A stretch of 56,623 nucleotides of DNA from Phycicoccus elongatus Lp2 (GTDB lineage Bacteria; Actinomycetota; Actinomycetes; Actinomycetales; Dermatophilaceae), in assembly GCF_000367525.1 (NCBI RefSeq), contig NZ_HF570956.1, positions 1,248,462-1,305,084 of the forward strand. The letters are read 5' to 3'. The notes under the pieces were generated by a model. The model was given only the letters and a program-made list of their open reading frames with translations, searched no databases and was not told the origin of the DNA. The position numbers were made by a program, and so were the translations under genes. This document shows positions 1 to 8,787 of this stretch, one piece after another (position 1 is the first letter of the stretch; each line of letters begins with the position of its first letter).

Positions 1-27
1 CATTTCCCAACCCAGTTCGTATGCCGC
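1..27 (-). repeat. Inverted copy of the 27-bp repeat flanking the DUF559 gene
   Basis: Read on the minus strand this is GCGGCATAC-GAACTGGGTTGGGAAATG, matching the two plus-orientation copies at 1066-1092 and 1118-1144 with one or two differences. The copy begins at the first base of the window, so its true extent is unknown. It begins with the iterated CGGCATAC octamer. Confidence 0.8.
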
Positions 28-85
28 GGCCCGCTGCCTGTGGAAACCGCCGGGTCGCCTGCGTCACTTTCGGGATGCTGGGGGC

Positions 86-1039
86 ATGACGAGCGCACCC
101 GACGCTGCCGGGACACACCCGGCCGAAAAGCTGGACACCAGCCGACCCTTCAGCCGTACCACCGCGATCACACGAGGCCTCACCGACGGTGATCTGCGCA
201 GCGGTCGATTCACGCAGGTTCTGTGGGGAGTCCACGTGGCCGCCGAGGTGGAACTCGATCACCTGACGAGGTGCCGGGCTGCCTTGGTCGCCCTCCCTGA
301 CGGAGTCATCAGCGGCCGGTCCGCCGCCAAGCTCTGGGGTGCGATCGTGCCCGATTCGGCCGACATCGAGGTTCTGCTCGACCGGCGACAGACCACGGCC
401 ATTCACGGCATACGCATGCATCGGCCACCACAACGGCCGGCGACCACGCGTCGGTACGGCGTGTCGGTGACGACGCCGGAAGCGACCTTCCTCAGACTCG
501 CCGCCGAACTGGAGTTGGTCGACCTTGTCGTCGCGGGGGACACCTTGGTGAAGAAGGCGACGTCGCCCAAGAAGCTTGTCGATGCGGCCGCGACGTACCG
601 CGGCAAGCGCGCGCGGCTGGCTCGCCGGGCGGCCGCCCTCGTCCGCAGCGGGGTCGACTCGCCACAGGAGAGCAAGGTTCGCCTGCTGGTCGTCCTCGCC
701 GGCCTGCCGGAGCCGACGGTCAACATCGAGTTCCGCGACGACGAGGGAAACATCCTGCGCCGCTTGGACATGGGCTATCGCGAGCCGCGGGTCGCGATCG
801 AGTACGACGGTCGTCAGCACGCCGAGAATGACCAGCAATGGCAGAGCGACATCGATCGGCGCGAGGAGTTCGACGACCTCGAGTGGCGGTTCGTGATCGT
901 GCGCTCGCCAGGACTCTTCACTCATCCCGACCAGACCTTGGCAAGGATCGTCAAGGTGCTCTCCAAGAAGGGGATGCGCGTCAGGATCAGCAGCAACGAG
1001 TGGCGACGACACTTCCCGATACGCCGTGCCGCGGCCTGA
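86..1039 (+). CDS. DUF559 domain protein with AbiEi-like N-terminal part
   Basis: A 317-residue protein of a type common and often multicopy in high-GC actinobacteria. The N-terminal half resembles the winged-helix type IV toxin-antitoxin antitoxin (AbiEi-like) region. The last third is a DUF559/Vsr-like PD-(D/E)xK nuclease fold: it contains the IEYDGRQH motif followed by a conserved D-x-x-R-R-E-E-F helix and a VIVRSPGLF strand. Substrate and role are unknown; nicking or repair-type endonuclease activity is inferred from the fold. Start chosen at ATG 86; a GATGCT hexamer sits six bases before it, the spacing seen at leaderless genes elsewhere in this window, and no Shine-Dalgarno sequence is visible. 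The gene is bracketed by inverted copies of a 27-bp repeat (1-27 against 1066-1092 and 1118-1144), which is unusual and suggests a cassette-like unit. Confidence 0.75.
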   Translation: MTSAPDAAGTHPAEKLDTSRPFSRTTAITRGLTDGDLRSGRFTQVLWGVHVAAEVELDHLTRCRAALVALPDGVISGRSAAKLWGAIVPDSADIEVLLDRRQTTAIHGIRMHRPPQRPATTRRYGVSVTTPEATFLRLAAELELVDLVVAGDTLVKKATSPKKLVDAAATYRGKRARLARRAAALVRSGVDSPQESKVRLLVVLAGLPEPTVNIEFRDDEGNILRRLDMGYREPRVAIEYDGRQHAENDQQWQSDIDRREEFDDLEWRFVIVRSPGLFTHPDQTLARIVKVLSKKGMRVRISSNEWRRHFPIRRAAA

Positions 1040-1065
1040 CGGGAGCTGGCCTGGGCCGGGAGCAC

Positions 1066-1144
1066 GCGGCATACGAACCGGGTTGGGAAATGGGGACCCA
1101 ACCCGCCCAAGCGACCCGCGGCCTACGAACCGGGTTGGGAAATG
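1066..1144 (+). repeat. Two direct copies of a 27-bp repeat after the DUF559 gene
   Basis: Copies lie at 1066-1092 (GCGGCATAC-GAACCGGGTTGGGAAATG) and 1118-1144 (identical except GCGGCCTAC), 52 bp apart. Between them CCCAACCC (around 1097-1104) can pair with GGGTTGGG of the first copy to form an 8-bp stem, so the block may also end transcription of the DUF559 gene. The inverted third copy is at 1-27. The remaining bases to 1177 show nothing further. Confidence 0.8.
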
Positions 1145-1177
1145 CGCACTCGCACCCGCACCCGCCCCGCGCCCGCG

Positions 1178-2752
1178 TCAGGCGAAGCGGGCCTTCAGCT
1201 CCCGGGTGAGGATCTTGCCGGTCGTGTTACGCGGCAACTCATCGAGGAAGACGACCTCGCGCGGCACGCAGTGGCGGGCCCGCTGGGAGCGCACCAGATC
1301 GCGCACGTCGTCGGCCGACAGTTCGGCACCCGGCTCGAGCGCGATGAACGCCGCGAGCCGCTGGCCGAAATCGGGATCGGGCACGCCGACGACCGATACC
1401 TCGCGCACGGCGGGATGGGCGACGAGCAGGCCTTCGACCTCGGAGGGATAGACGTTCTCGCCGCCGCTGATGACCATGTCGTCGTCCCGGCCGTCGATGA
1501 AATAGAGCCCGTCGGCACGATGCCCCATGTCCCCCGTGGAGACCATCCCGTCGATGAACTCCTTGGAACCCCCCGACGTGTAGCCCTCGAAGACCATCTC
1601 GTTGCCGCAGAAGATCCGCCCCGTCTCTCCGTCGGGCACCTCGGCACCGTCGGCATCGAGCAGCCGCACCACCGTGCCGAGGGGCGGCGTACCGGCCGTG
1701 TCCGGGTGGCGCCGCAGGTCCGACGGCGTCGCGATGCAGATCCACGAGGCCTCGGTGGAGCCATAGAGGTTGTAGAGGACGTCGCCGTACTCATCCATGA
1801 ACCGCGTCGTGAAGCCACTGGGATAGGCCGACCCGGAGGTCGCGACGACGCGCAAGGACGGTCGGCGCACCGTGCCACCAGGATCCGCCGGCAGCTGCTC
1901 GATCATCCGCTGGAGCATCACGGGCACGGCGAACATCGCCTGGACCCGCTCCCCCTCCAGCACCTCGACGACATCGCGTGGGTCGAAGCGCCGCCGCAGG
2001 ATGACGGTGGCGCTCATCCCGAAGGACAGTTGGAGGGCGGCATACCCCCACGTGTGGAAGATCGGGGCCGCGATGAGGATCCGATCCCCGACGTGCAGCG
2101 GGATCCGGTCGATCATCGACACCAGGGCGCCGACCCCCTTGGGCGTGCGCCGGGCGGCCCCCTTCGGCACCCCCGTCGTGCCCGAGGTCAGGATGATCGT
2201 CCGACCGGCCGGCTCCGGCCGGTCCACCGAGGTCCCGACAGGGAGCGCATCGACCGCAGCGGCAAAAGCGCTCTCCGACAGTGTCTTCGGGCCGTCCACC
2301 AACACATCCACGATGGCAGCGAACTCCTCATCGTGCACCAGCAGGTCGATCTCCTGTTGCGCCAGGACCAACCCCAACTGCTCCCCCGCCAGCCCGGTGT
2401 TGACGAGCACGAGGTCGACGCCGAGCGCACTCGCCCCGACCATCACCTCGACCGCGCCGACGTGATTGCGCGCCATCAGGCCGATCCGGTGGCCCGGCTC
2501 CACCCCCTGCGAGCGCAGCGCGACCGCAGCCCGCATGCCACGGTCGAAGAGCTCGGCATAGGTCGTGGCCCCCCGCGCCTGGTCGATCACGGCGATCCGC
2601 TGCGGTGCCCCCAAGGCGGCCTGGCGCACCTCGCCGACCAAGGACATCCCCCAGGTCGCGAGCGATGTCAGTTGACCGACGAGGCGGTGCGGCAGGTTCG
2701 GTGCGAGCATCCCGCGCCGAGCCATGGTCGCCGCGATGACGAGCGGGTTCAC
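1178..2752 (-). CDS. AMP-dependent acyl-CoA synthetase (FadD-like)
   Basis: A 524-residue member of the ANL superfamily that activates a carboxylic acid, probably a fatty acid, to its CoA thioester through an acyl-adenylate. Visible motifs in order: TSGTTGVPKGA phosphate loop, YGSTEA adenine-binding motif, the GRDDDMVISGGENVYPSEVE hinge region with the conserved Asp and Arg/Glu context, and the C-terminal NTTGKIL motif carrying the catalytic lysine. Length is normal for the family. The GTG start at 2752 overlaps the TGA stop of topA (GTGA), so translation is probably coupled and the gene is likely co-transcribed downstream of topA. Substrate chain length cannot be read from sequence. Confidence 0.88.
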   Translation of the reverse strand: MNPLVIAATMARRGMLAPNLPHRLVGQLTSLATWGMSLVGEVRQAALGAPQRIAVIDQARGATTYAELFDRGMRAAVALRSQGVEPGHRIGLMARNHVGAVEVMVGASALGVDLVLVNTGLAGEQLGLVLAQQEIDLLVHDEEFAAIVDVLVDGPKTLSESAFAAAVDALPVGTSVDRPEPAGRTIILTSGTTGVPKGAARRTPKGVGALVSMIDRIPLHVGDRILIAAPIFHTWGYAALQLSFGMSATVILRRRFDPRDVVEVLEGERVQAMFAVPVMLQRMIEQLPADPGGTVRRPSLRVVATSGSAYPSGFTTRFMDEYGDVLYNLYGSTEASWICIATPSDLRRHPDTAGTPPLGTVVRLLDADGAEVPDGETGRIFCGNEMVFEGYTSGGSKEFIDGMVSTGDMGHRADGLYFIDGRDDDMVISGGENVYPSEVEGLLVAHPAVREVSVVGVPDPDFGQRLAAFIALEPGAELSADDVRDLVRSQRARHCVPREVVFLDELPRNTTGKILTRELKARFA

Positions 2753-5550
2753 GAGGTCCTCTTCGCCGCCGTCTTCCTGGCCGGCGCCCGCTTCGCGGCG
2801 GTCTTCTTGGCCGTCGTCTTCTTGGCAGCGGTCTTGCGCGCGGTGCGCTTGACCGGTCCCTTCGCGCGCTTGTCCGCGAGCAACTCGTAGGCACGCTCGG
2901 CCGTCACCTGCTCTGGATCCTCGCCGCGCGGCACGGTCACATTGGTCTCGCCGTCGGTGACATAGGGCCCGAAGCGACCGTCCTTGATCGTCACCTTCTT
3001 GCCGGACACGGGGTCGGGTGCGAACTCGGCCATCGGCGGCTTGGCGGCGGCCCGACCACGCTGCTTGGGCTGCGCGTAGATGGCGAGCGCCTGCTCGAGC
3101 GTGATGTCGAAGAGCTGCGCCTCGGTCTCCAGCGACCGCGAGTCGGCGCCCTTCTTGAGGTAGGGCCCGTAACGACCGTTCTGTGCCGTGATCTCCTCGC
3201 CGTCCTCGCCGGCGCCGACGACCCGCGGCAGCGACAGCAGCCGGAGCGCATCCTCGAGGCCGATGCTCGACAGATCCATGTCCTTGAAGAGGCTGGCCGT
3301 GCGCGGCTTCTCCTTGGCCTTGCCCCGCTTGGGTGTCTCGTCGGGCTCCGGCAGCACCTCGGTCACATAGGGTCCGTAGCGGCCGGCCTTGGCGATGATC
3401 TCATTGCCGCTCACCGGATCCCGGCCGAGGACACGACCGTCGTCGGCTGCCGCCTCGAGCAACTCGCGCGCCTTGGCCGGCGTCATCTCGTCGGGCGCGA
3501 TGTCGTCGCCGATGGTGGCCCGGCGCGGTTGCCCCGCCTTCCCTTCGTATGCCGCGGCGCTGGCTTCGTCGGTCACCTCACCGGTGCTGGGGTCGACTCC
3601 GGGCGGCACGACCTCCTCGACGTAGGGGCCGTAGCGGCCGACGCGCACGACCATGCCGTCGCCGATCTCGATGGTGGAGATGCCCCGGGCGTCGATGTCG
3701 CCGAGGTCCTCGACCAACTCCCTCAGCCCTTCCGCCGAGGACGCCTCGTCGCCGAAGTAGAAGCGGCGCAGCCACTCCACGCGGTTCTCGTCGCCGCGGG
3801 CGATCTCGTCGAGCCCCTCCTCCATCTGAGCGGTGAAGTCGTAGTCGACGAGCTGGGTGAAGTGTTCCTCGAGCAGTCGGGTCACGGCGAAGGCCAGCCA
3901 CGATGGCACGAGGGCTTGGCCGCGCGTCGACACATAGCCGCGGTCCTGGATCGTGCCCAGGGTGGAGGCATAGGTCGACGGGCGACCGATCTTCTTCTCC
4001 TCCATGGCCTTGACCAGGGTTGCCTCGGTGTAGCGCGGCGGCGGGGAGGTCTCGTGGCCCTCGGAGTCCGCGCGCAGGACGGTGAGCTCGACGCCCTCGG
4101 AGAGTTTGGGCAGGCGCCGCTCCTCCGCGGCCACGTCCTTCTTGCGGGCCGCCTGTTGCTCGTCGCGGCCCTCCTCGTAGGCGGCGAGGAAGCCGCGGAA
4201 GGTGATGACCGTGCCACTGGCCGACAGCTCGACCTCGCGGGCAGGTGCGTCGGGGTCGAGGGTCGCGCCGACCTTGATGGTCGCGGTCGAGCCGCGGGCG
4301 TCGGCCATCTGAGAGGCCACGGTGCGCTTCCAGATCAGGTCGTAGAGGGCGAACTCGTTGCCCCGCAACTCACCGGCAACCTGGGCCGGGGTCCGGAAGC
4401 GGTCGCCCGCGGGGCGGATCGCCTCGTGCGCCTCCTGGGCACCCTGCACCTTGCCGTAACGCCGCGGTGCGTCGGGGACATACTCCGCGCCGTACATGTC
4501 GCGCGCCTGCTGGCGGGCCGCGGTCAGCGCGGTCTCCGACAGCGAGGTGCTGTCGGTGCGCATATAGGTGATGTAGCCGTTCTCGTAGAGTCGCTGCGCC
4601 ACGCGCATCGCATCGCGGCTGTTGAGCCGCAGCTTGCGCGAGGCCTCCTGCTGCAGGGTGGAGGTGATGAAGGGGGCCGACGGGCGGCGGGTGTAGGGCT
4701 TCTCGGCGACCGAGGTCACCTTGGCGTCGGCAGCCCGAAGCGCCGCAGCGATCCCCGTCGCCACCGCTTCGTCGAGGTGGATGACCTTGTCCGAGGTCAG
4801 GGTCCCGTCATCGGCGAAGTCACGCCCCGCGGCGACCCGGCGACCGTCGACCCCGGTGAGTTTGGCGGTGAACTGCTCGGCGGCCGACCCCGGCGTGACA
4901 TCGGCCTCGACGTCCCAGTACGAAGCGGCGCGGAAGGCCATCCGCTCCCGTTCGCGCTCGACCACCAGCCGGGTGGCGACGGACTGCACGCGGCCCGCGG
5001 ACAGACCCGCCTTGACCTTGCGCCACAACACCGGCGAGACCTCGTAGCCATAGAGACGGTCGAGGATGCGCCGGGTTTCCTGCGCGTCGACGAGCGCAGT
5101 GTCGAGGTCGCGCGTGTTGTTGGCGGCGCGCTGGATGGCCTCCTTGGTGATCTCGTGGAAGACCATCCGCTTGATCGGGACCTTGGGCTTGAGCGCCTCG
5201 ACGAGGTGCCACGCGATGGCCTCGCCCTCGCGGTCCTCATCCGTGGCAAGGTAGAGCTCGTCGGCGTCCTTGAGGGCCCGCTTGAGTTCGGCGACCTTCT
5301 TGCGCTTGTCGGGATCGACGACGTAGTAGGGCTCGAAGTTGTCCTCGATGTTGACGCCGAACTTCCCGAACGGCCCCTTCTTCATGTCCGCCGGCATCTC
5401 GCTCGGGGTGGGGATGTCGCGGATGTGGCCGACGGAGGCCTCCACCACCCATCCGGCGCCCAGGTATCCGGCGATCGACTTGATCTTGTTGGGGGACTCG
5501 ACGATGACGAGCTTGTGGCCCGTCGCGGTGGGGGGAGCCATCGCAACCAT
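2749..5550 (-). CDS. topA: DNA topoisomerase I
   Basis: Type IA topoisomerase (933 residues) that relaxes negative supercoils. The Toprim domain starts with KLVIVESPNKIKSIAGYL and carries DEDREGEAIAWHL (acidic triad). The LSAGRVQSVA motif and ITYMRTDSTSLS, with the active-site tyrosine, follow. The C-terminal part has four topoisomerase repeats marked by GRYGPYV, GRYGPYV, GRYGPYL and GRFGPYV, and ends in the lysine/alanine-rich tail (KKTAAK-type) typical of actinobacterial TopA, which adds DNA binding. ATG 5550 is preferred because AGGA lies four bases upstream; GTG 5553 and ATG 5541 are alternatives. The neighbourhood recalls the M. tuberculosis topA region. Confidence 0.97.
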   Translation of the reverse strand: MVAMAPPTATGHKLVIVESPNKIKSIAGYLGAGWVVEASVGHIRDIPTPSEMPADMKKGPFGKFGVNIEDNFEPYYVVDPDKRKKVAELKRALKDADELYLATDEDREGEAIAWHLVEALKPKVPIKRMVFHEITKEAIQRAANNTRDLDTALVDAQETRRILDRLYGYEVSPVLWRKVKAGLSAGRVQSVATRLVVERERERMAFRAASYWDVEADVTPGSAAEQFTAKLTGVDGRRVAAGRDFADDGTLTSDKVIHLDEAVATGIAAALRAADAKVTSVAEKPYTRRPSAPFITSTLQQEASRKLRLNSRDAMRVAQRLYENGYITYMRTDSTSLSETALTAARQQARDMYGAEYVPDAPRRYGKVQGAQEAHEAIRPAGDRFRTPAQVAGELRGNEFALYDLIWKRTVASQMADARGSTATIKVGATLDPDAPAREVELSASGTVITFRGFLAAYEEGRDEQQAARKKDVAAEERRLPKLSEGVELTVLRADSEGHETSPPPRYTEATLVKAMEEKKIGRPSTYASTLGTIQDRGYVSTRGQALVPSWLAFAVTRLLEEHFTQLVDYDFTAQMEEGLDEIARGDENRVEWLRRFYFGDEASSAEGLRELVEDLGDIDARGISTIEIGDGMVVRVGRYGPYVEEVVPPGVDPSTGEVTDEASAAAYEGKAGQPRRATIGDDIAPDEMTPAKARELLEAAADDGRVLGRDPVSGNEIIAKAGRYGPYVTEVLPEPDETPKRGKAKEKPRTASLFKDMDLSSIGLEDALRLLSLPRVVGAGEDGEEITAQNGRYGPYLKKGADSRSLETEAQLFDITLEQALAIYAQPKQRGRAAAKPPMAEFAPDPVSGKKVTIKDGRFGPYVTDGETNVTVPRGEDPEQVTAERAYELLADKRAKGPVKRTARKTAAKKTTAKKTAAKRAPARKTAAKRTS

Positions 5551-5612
5551 CACTTCCTGCCCCGGTCACGTGCAGCGGATTCGTCGCTGCTCCGACGTGC
5601 GGGACGCCCGCC

Positions 5613-5643
5613 ACTGTAGAACCTGAGCGGGTCGGGAAGACAA
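5613..5643 (-). promoter_or_regulatory. Possible topA promoter
   Basis: On the minus strand TTGTCT (5638-5643) and TACAGT (5613-5618) are separated by 19 bp, upstream of topA. The spacing is long, so this is tentative. On the other strand of the same 139-bp gap, AAGGAG (around 5679) is the clear ribosome-binding site of the following dioxygenase gene. Confidence 0.35.
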
Positions 5644-5689
5644 ACGGACCACGAATGCTTTAACCTACAACCAACGAAGGAGACCACTG

Positions 5690-6487
5690 ATGACCCCCAC
5701 GGCCGACCCGATGCCCGTCCTGTACCTCAGTCACGGCGCCCCGCCGCTCGCTGACGACACCCGATGGACCGCCGAGCTCGCGGCATGGTCCGCCGAACTC
5801 CCCCGCCCCCGCAACATCCTCATGGTGAGCGCGCACTGGGAATCCGCCCCTATCGCCGTCTCGTCGACGTCGGGCACCACCCCTCTCGTCTACGACTTCT
5901 GGGGTTTTCCGCAGAAATACTACGGGGTGACGTATGCCGCGCCCGGCGCCCCCGACCTGGCCACCTCCGTGGCCGGCCTTCTCGCCGGCGCCGGGGAGCA
6001 TCTGCACCAGGACCCCGACCGCGGCCTCGACCACGGCGCCTATGTGCCGCTCGTCGAGATGTTCCCCGAGGCCGACATCCCGGTCCTCCAACTCTCGATG
6101 CCCACTTTGGACCCGCAGCGCCTCTTCGCACTCGGCCGCCGCCTCGCGCCCTTGCGCGACGAGGGCACCCTGATCGTGGGCTCCGGCTTCACGACCCACA
6201 ACCTGCGCTGGTTCAACCCCCGCGCCGGCGCGGACGGCACACCACCCACCCCGTCGAGCGAGTTCGACCACTGGGCTGCCGAGACCATGGCCGCTGGGGA
6301 CGTCGACAGCCTGCTCGACTTCCTCGCCAAGGCCCCCGCTGCGCACGAGGCCCACCCGCGCACCGAGCACTGGGCTCCGCTCTATGTCGCGCTCGGGGCC
6401 GCAGACGCCTCCGCCGGCATCGAGGCGCGCAGTGTCATCGACGGCTTCTGGTTCGGCCTGTCCAAGCGCAGCTGGCAGCTCGCCTGA
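5690..6487 (+). CDS. LigB/DODA-type extradiol dioxygenase family protein
   Basis: A 265-residue class III extradiol ring-cleavage dioxygenase homologue (YgiD/DODA branch), expected to bind a non-haem metal. Motifs: SHGAPP near residue 13 and SAHWES near residue 48 (metal-ligand histidines), YDFWGFP, LDHGAYVPL with the catalytic His, and GSGFTTHNL. Length matches the family. The substrate is unknown; members of this branch act on catechol-type rings such as DOPA, and many bacterial members are uncharacterised. GAAGGAGA lies seven bases before ATG 5690. It is transcribed divergently from topA. Confidence 0.85.
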   Translation: MTPTADPMPVLYLSHGAPPLADDTRWTAELAAWSAELPRPRNILMVSAHWESAPIAVSSTSGTTPLVYDFWGFPQKYYGVTYAAPGAPDLATSVAGLLAGAGEHLHQDPDRGLDHGAYVPLVEMFPEADIPVLQLSMPTLDPQRLFALGRRLAPLRDEGTLIVGSGFTTHNLRWFNPRAGADGTPPTPSSEFDHWAAETMAAGDVDSLLDFLAKAPAAHEAHPRTEHWAPLYVALGAADASAGIEARSVIDGFWFGLSKRSWQLA

Positions 6488-6554
6488 GTCTCCCGTCGAG
6501 GTGCACCCCGCCACTGGGGTGCGGCTCTTCGGCGGCAAGTGGCACAGTCGAGCC

Positions 6555-7346
6555 ATGACCCTCGACCCGCACTCACCATCGCTGCTGTCGACGCCGACGC
6601 ACCTCGAGCGCCTGGCCCAGGCGGCCGGCGCGATGACTCGGGCCGCACGCGAGACCTGGCTCGGCGCACCGGTGCCGACCTGTCCGGACTGGACGGTCCT
6701 CGACCTCGTCGCCCACCAGGGCATGGTGCACCGCTGGGCGACGGCGGCCGTCCGCCTCGACCCTGAGGGCATGGGCAATGCGGCGAGCCGCGAGACGGAG
6801 GGCCGCACCAGCGCTGATCCGATCGGCTGGCTCGAGGCCGGGGCCGCCGACCTCATCCAGGCGCTGGGGCAGGCACCCGACGACCTCGACACCTTGGTCT
6901 TCCTGAAGGAGGCCCCGCGCGCCAAGGCCTTCTGGGCACGCCGTCAATGCCACGAGACCACCGTGCACGCCCTCGACGCGCTGGGCGCCGTCCGGGGTCG
7001 CCCGCTCACCGCCGCCGACGCCTGGTTCGACGACGACCTGGCGCTCGACGGCATCGACGAATTGCTCATCGGCTTCTGGCAGCGAGGCAAGTTCGCGATC
7101 CGCTCCGCCATCCCGTATGCCGTGCTCGTCCGCCCCGACACCTCTCCCGTCGCGTGGGTGGTCACCATCTCCGACGGGCCGGTCCGGTCCCGACGCATCG
7201 ACCCGGAGGAGCAGGTGGCCGTTGACCTGACCCTCAGCGGCACCCCGGTCGACCTCTACCTGGCCCTGTGGAACCGCGGCGGATCCCCCGACGACCCCGA
7301 CGGAGCCCTCGATCGGTTCCGTGAGGGCGGCGCCATCACCTGGTGA
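6555..7346 (+). CDS. Maleylpyruvate isomerase family, mycothiol-dependent type
   Basis: A 263-residue protein with an N-terminal DinB-like four-helix metal-binding domain (MDMPI_N), recognisable from LERLAQAAGAMTRAARETW, VPTCPDWTVLDLVAHQGMVHRW and the later CHETTVHALDA motif, whose three histidines are the expected metal ligands, followed by the MDMPI_C domain. Family members use mycothiol as cofactor or substrate; the exact reaction here is unknown. ATG 6555 is chosen because homology starts there; CACAGT six bases upstream resembles the leaderless -10 arrangement common in this window. Its stop overlaps the 3' end of the convergent photolyase gene by 11 bp. Confidence 0.78.
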   Translation: MTLDPHSPSLLSTPTHLERLAQAAGAMTRAARETWLGAPVPTCPDWTVLDLVAHQGMVHRWATAAVRLDPEGMGNAASRETEGRTSADPIGWLEAGAADLIQALGQAPDDLDTLVFLKEAPRAKAFWARRQCHETTVHALDALGAVRGRPLTAADAWFDDDLALDGIDELLIGFWQRGKFAIRSAIPYAVLVRPDTSPVAWVVTISDGPVRSRRIDPEEQVAVDLTLSGTPVDLYLALWNRGGSPDDPDGALDRFREGGAITW

Positions 7347-8709
7347 CGCGCTCCTTGGCCGCCGCGAGCCGGGCCAGGGCGTCTACCCGCTCCTGCGCGT
7401 GGTCGACGATGCGCGGGCAATAGCCCGCGGCATACCCGTCGTGGCGGGTCCACGGCTCGTGCGCGGCCGCGCCCGTCAGGTGCGCCAGCTCGGGCACCCA
7501 GCGCCGCACATAGGCGCCGTCCGGGTCGAACTTCTTGCCCTGCGTGACCGGGTTGAAGACGCGGAAGTAGGGCGAGGCATCGGTCCCCGTGCCGGCGACC
7601 CACTGCCAGCCGTGGCTGTTGGACGCGAGATCCCCGTCGACGAGGTGGTCGAGGAAGTGGCGGGCGCCGATCGGCCACCACACGTGGAGATCCTTGGTGA
7701 GGAAGCTCGCCGTGATCATCCTGACCCGGTTGTGCATCCAGCCGGTCGCGAGCAACTGACGCATCCCGGCGTCGACGATCGGGTAGCCGGTCCGCCCCTG
7801 CCGCCACGCCTCGACGAGGTCATCGGCTTCGTCGTAGGCCAGCCCGCTCAGCGTCGGCTTCAGGTCTCGCCACGCGCTGGAAGGGTTGTGCCACAGCACA
7901 TCTGCATAGAACTCGCGCCACGCCAGCTCGCTGACGAAGGTGTCGGCGGCACGGTCCCGCCGACCCGCCAGGTCGGCGAGCAGGGTGCGCGGGTGGATCG
8001 CCCCGACCTTGAGGTGGGGCGAGAGTTGCGAGGTGCCGGGTCGATCAGGTCGATCGCGATCGGTGTCGTATGCCGCGAGCTCACCATCGAGGAACTCGCG
8101 CCACTTCCGTAAGGCCGCCGCCTCCCCCGGCTCGGGCAGCGGCGGCAGGCCCTCGACCGACAAGGCGTCGTCGACGAACGACCATGCCTCACGATCCGAT
8201 TCGAGGTGCGCGACAGCAAGATTCGCCGGCGCTCCCGCCGGGGCCGGCCAGCCGTGGTCGCGCCAGGCCGCCCGGAAGGGTGTGAAGACCTGATAGGGAG
8301 CACCGTCCTGCTTGACGACCAGACCCGGCCCGACGGCATAGGGAGTGCCGGTCGAGATGAAGCGAATATCCCTGTGCGACAACGCCCTCTCGACCTGCGC
8401 GTCGCGCCGACGACCGAAGGGAGTCGACTCGCGGGTCACGTGAACCGCCTGGGCGCCGACCTCCCGCGCAACCGCCGGCACGACCTTCCGCGGATCACCG
8501 ACGCGGAGCACCAACTGCCCGTCGTAGGCCTCCGCGCAGGCGCGGACGCTCGCGGCATACCAGGCGCGGCGCACCACCCCTGCGCCCTCCCAGAGGGTCG
8601 CATCGATGACGACGAGTGGCAGGACGGGCCCCTCCGACGCAGCGGCGACCAGCGCAGGGTGGTCGGCACGCCGCAGGTCGCGACGCAGCCAGAGCACCGA
8701 GCCGGTCAT
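7336..8709 (-). CDS. phr: Deoxyribodipyrimidine photolyase
   Basis: A cryptochrome/photolyase family flavoprotein (457 residues) that repairs UV-induced pyrimidine dimers using blue light. The N-terminal antenna domain starts VLWLRRDLRRADHPAL. The FAD domain has SELAWREFYADVLW, GYPIVDAGMRQLLATGWMHNRVRMITASFL (the WMHNR FAD-binding core), DGDLASNSHGWQWVAGTGTDASPYFRVFNP with the electron-transfer tryptophans, and a terminal PRIVDH. ATG 8709 fits family N-termini; ATG 8718 is in frame nine bases upstream. The gene is divergent from a CarH-type photoreceptor repressor with operator repeats between them, so it is most likely induced by light through loss of CarH repression. Confidence 0.93.
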   Translation of the reverse strand: MTGSVLWLRRDLRRADHPALVAAASEGPVLPLVVIDATLWEGAGVVRRAWYAASVRACAEAYDGQLVLRVGDPRKVVPAVAREVGAQAVHVTRESTPFGRRRDAQVERALSHRDIRFISTGTPYAVGPGLVVKQDGAPYQVFTPFRAAWRDHGWPAPAGAPANLAVAHLESDREAWSFVDDALSVEGLPPLPEPGEAAALRKWREFLDGELAAYDTDRDRPDRPGTSQLSPHLKVGAIHPRTLLADLAGRRDRAADTFVSELAWREFYADVLWHNPSSAWRDLKPTLSGLAYDEADDLVEAWRQGRTGYPIVDAGMRQLLATGWMHNRVRMITASFLTKDLHVWWPIGARHFLDHLVDGDLASNSHGWQWVAGTGTDASPYFRVFNPVTQGKKFDPDGAYVRRWVPELAHLTGAAAHEPWTRHDGYAAGYCPRIVDHAQERVDALARLAAAKERVTR

Positions 8710-8729
8710 GCAATCCACGATGACGGAAC

Positions 8730-8773
8730 TGTCTAAGGTATGTCAAAGGTTTGTCTTACGTCTGTCCAACCTC
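8730..8773 (+). promoter_or_regulatory. CarH-type operator, four 11-bp direct repeats
   Basis: TGTC recurs at exactly 11-bp steps at 8730, 8741, 8752 and 8763: TGTCTAAGGTA, TGTCAAAGGTT, TGTCTTACGTC, TGTCCAACCTC. CarH tetramers are known to contact 11-bp direct repeats. The array overlaps the -35 box of carH and a probable TAGACA -10 box (8730-8735, minus strand) of phr, so bound repressor would block both genes. Confidence 0.8.
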
Positions 8774-8779
8774 TAGGCT
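8751..8779 (+). promoter_or_regulatory. carH promoter
   Basis: TTGTCT (8751-8756), 17-bp spacer, TAGGCT (8774-8779). Transcription would begin about at ATG 8788, giving a leaderless mRNA. The -35 box lies within the third operator repeat, suggesting autorepression. Confidence 0.75.
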
Positions 8780-8787
8780 GTCTGTCC

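Noticed and set aside
1142-2890. A 582-codon plus-strand open frame opposite the acyl-CoA synthetase
   Set aside because: Antisense shadow with His/Arg/Asp-rich composition; the minus-strand gene has all family motifs.
3529-5619. A 696-codon plus-strand open frame opposite topA
   Set aside because: Antisense to a certain gene, repetitive Gly/Asp/Arg composition and no recognisable domain.
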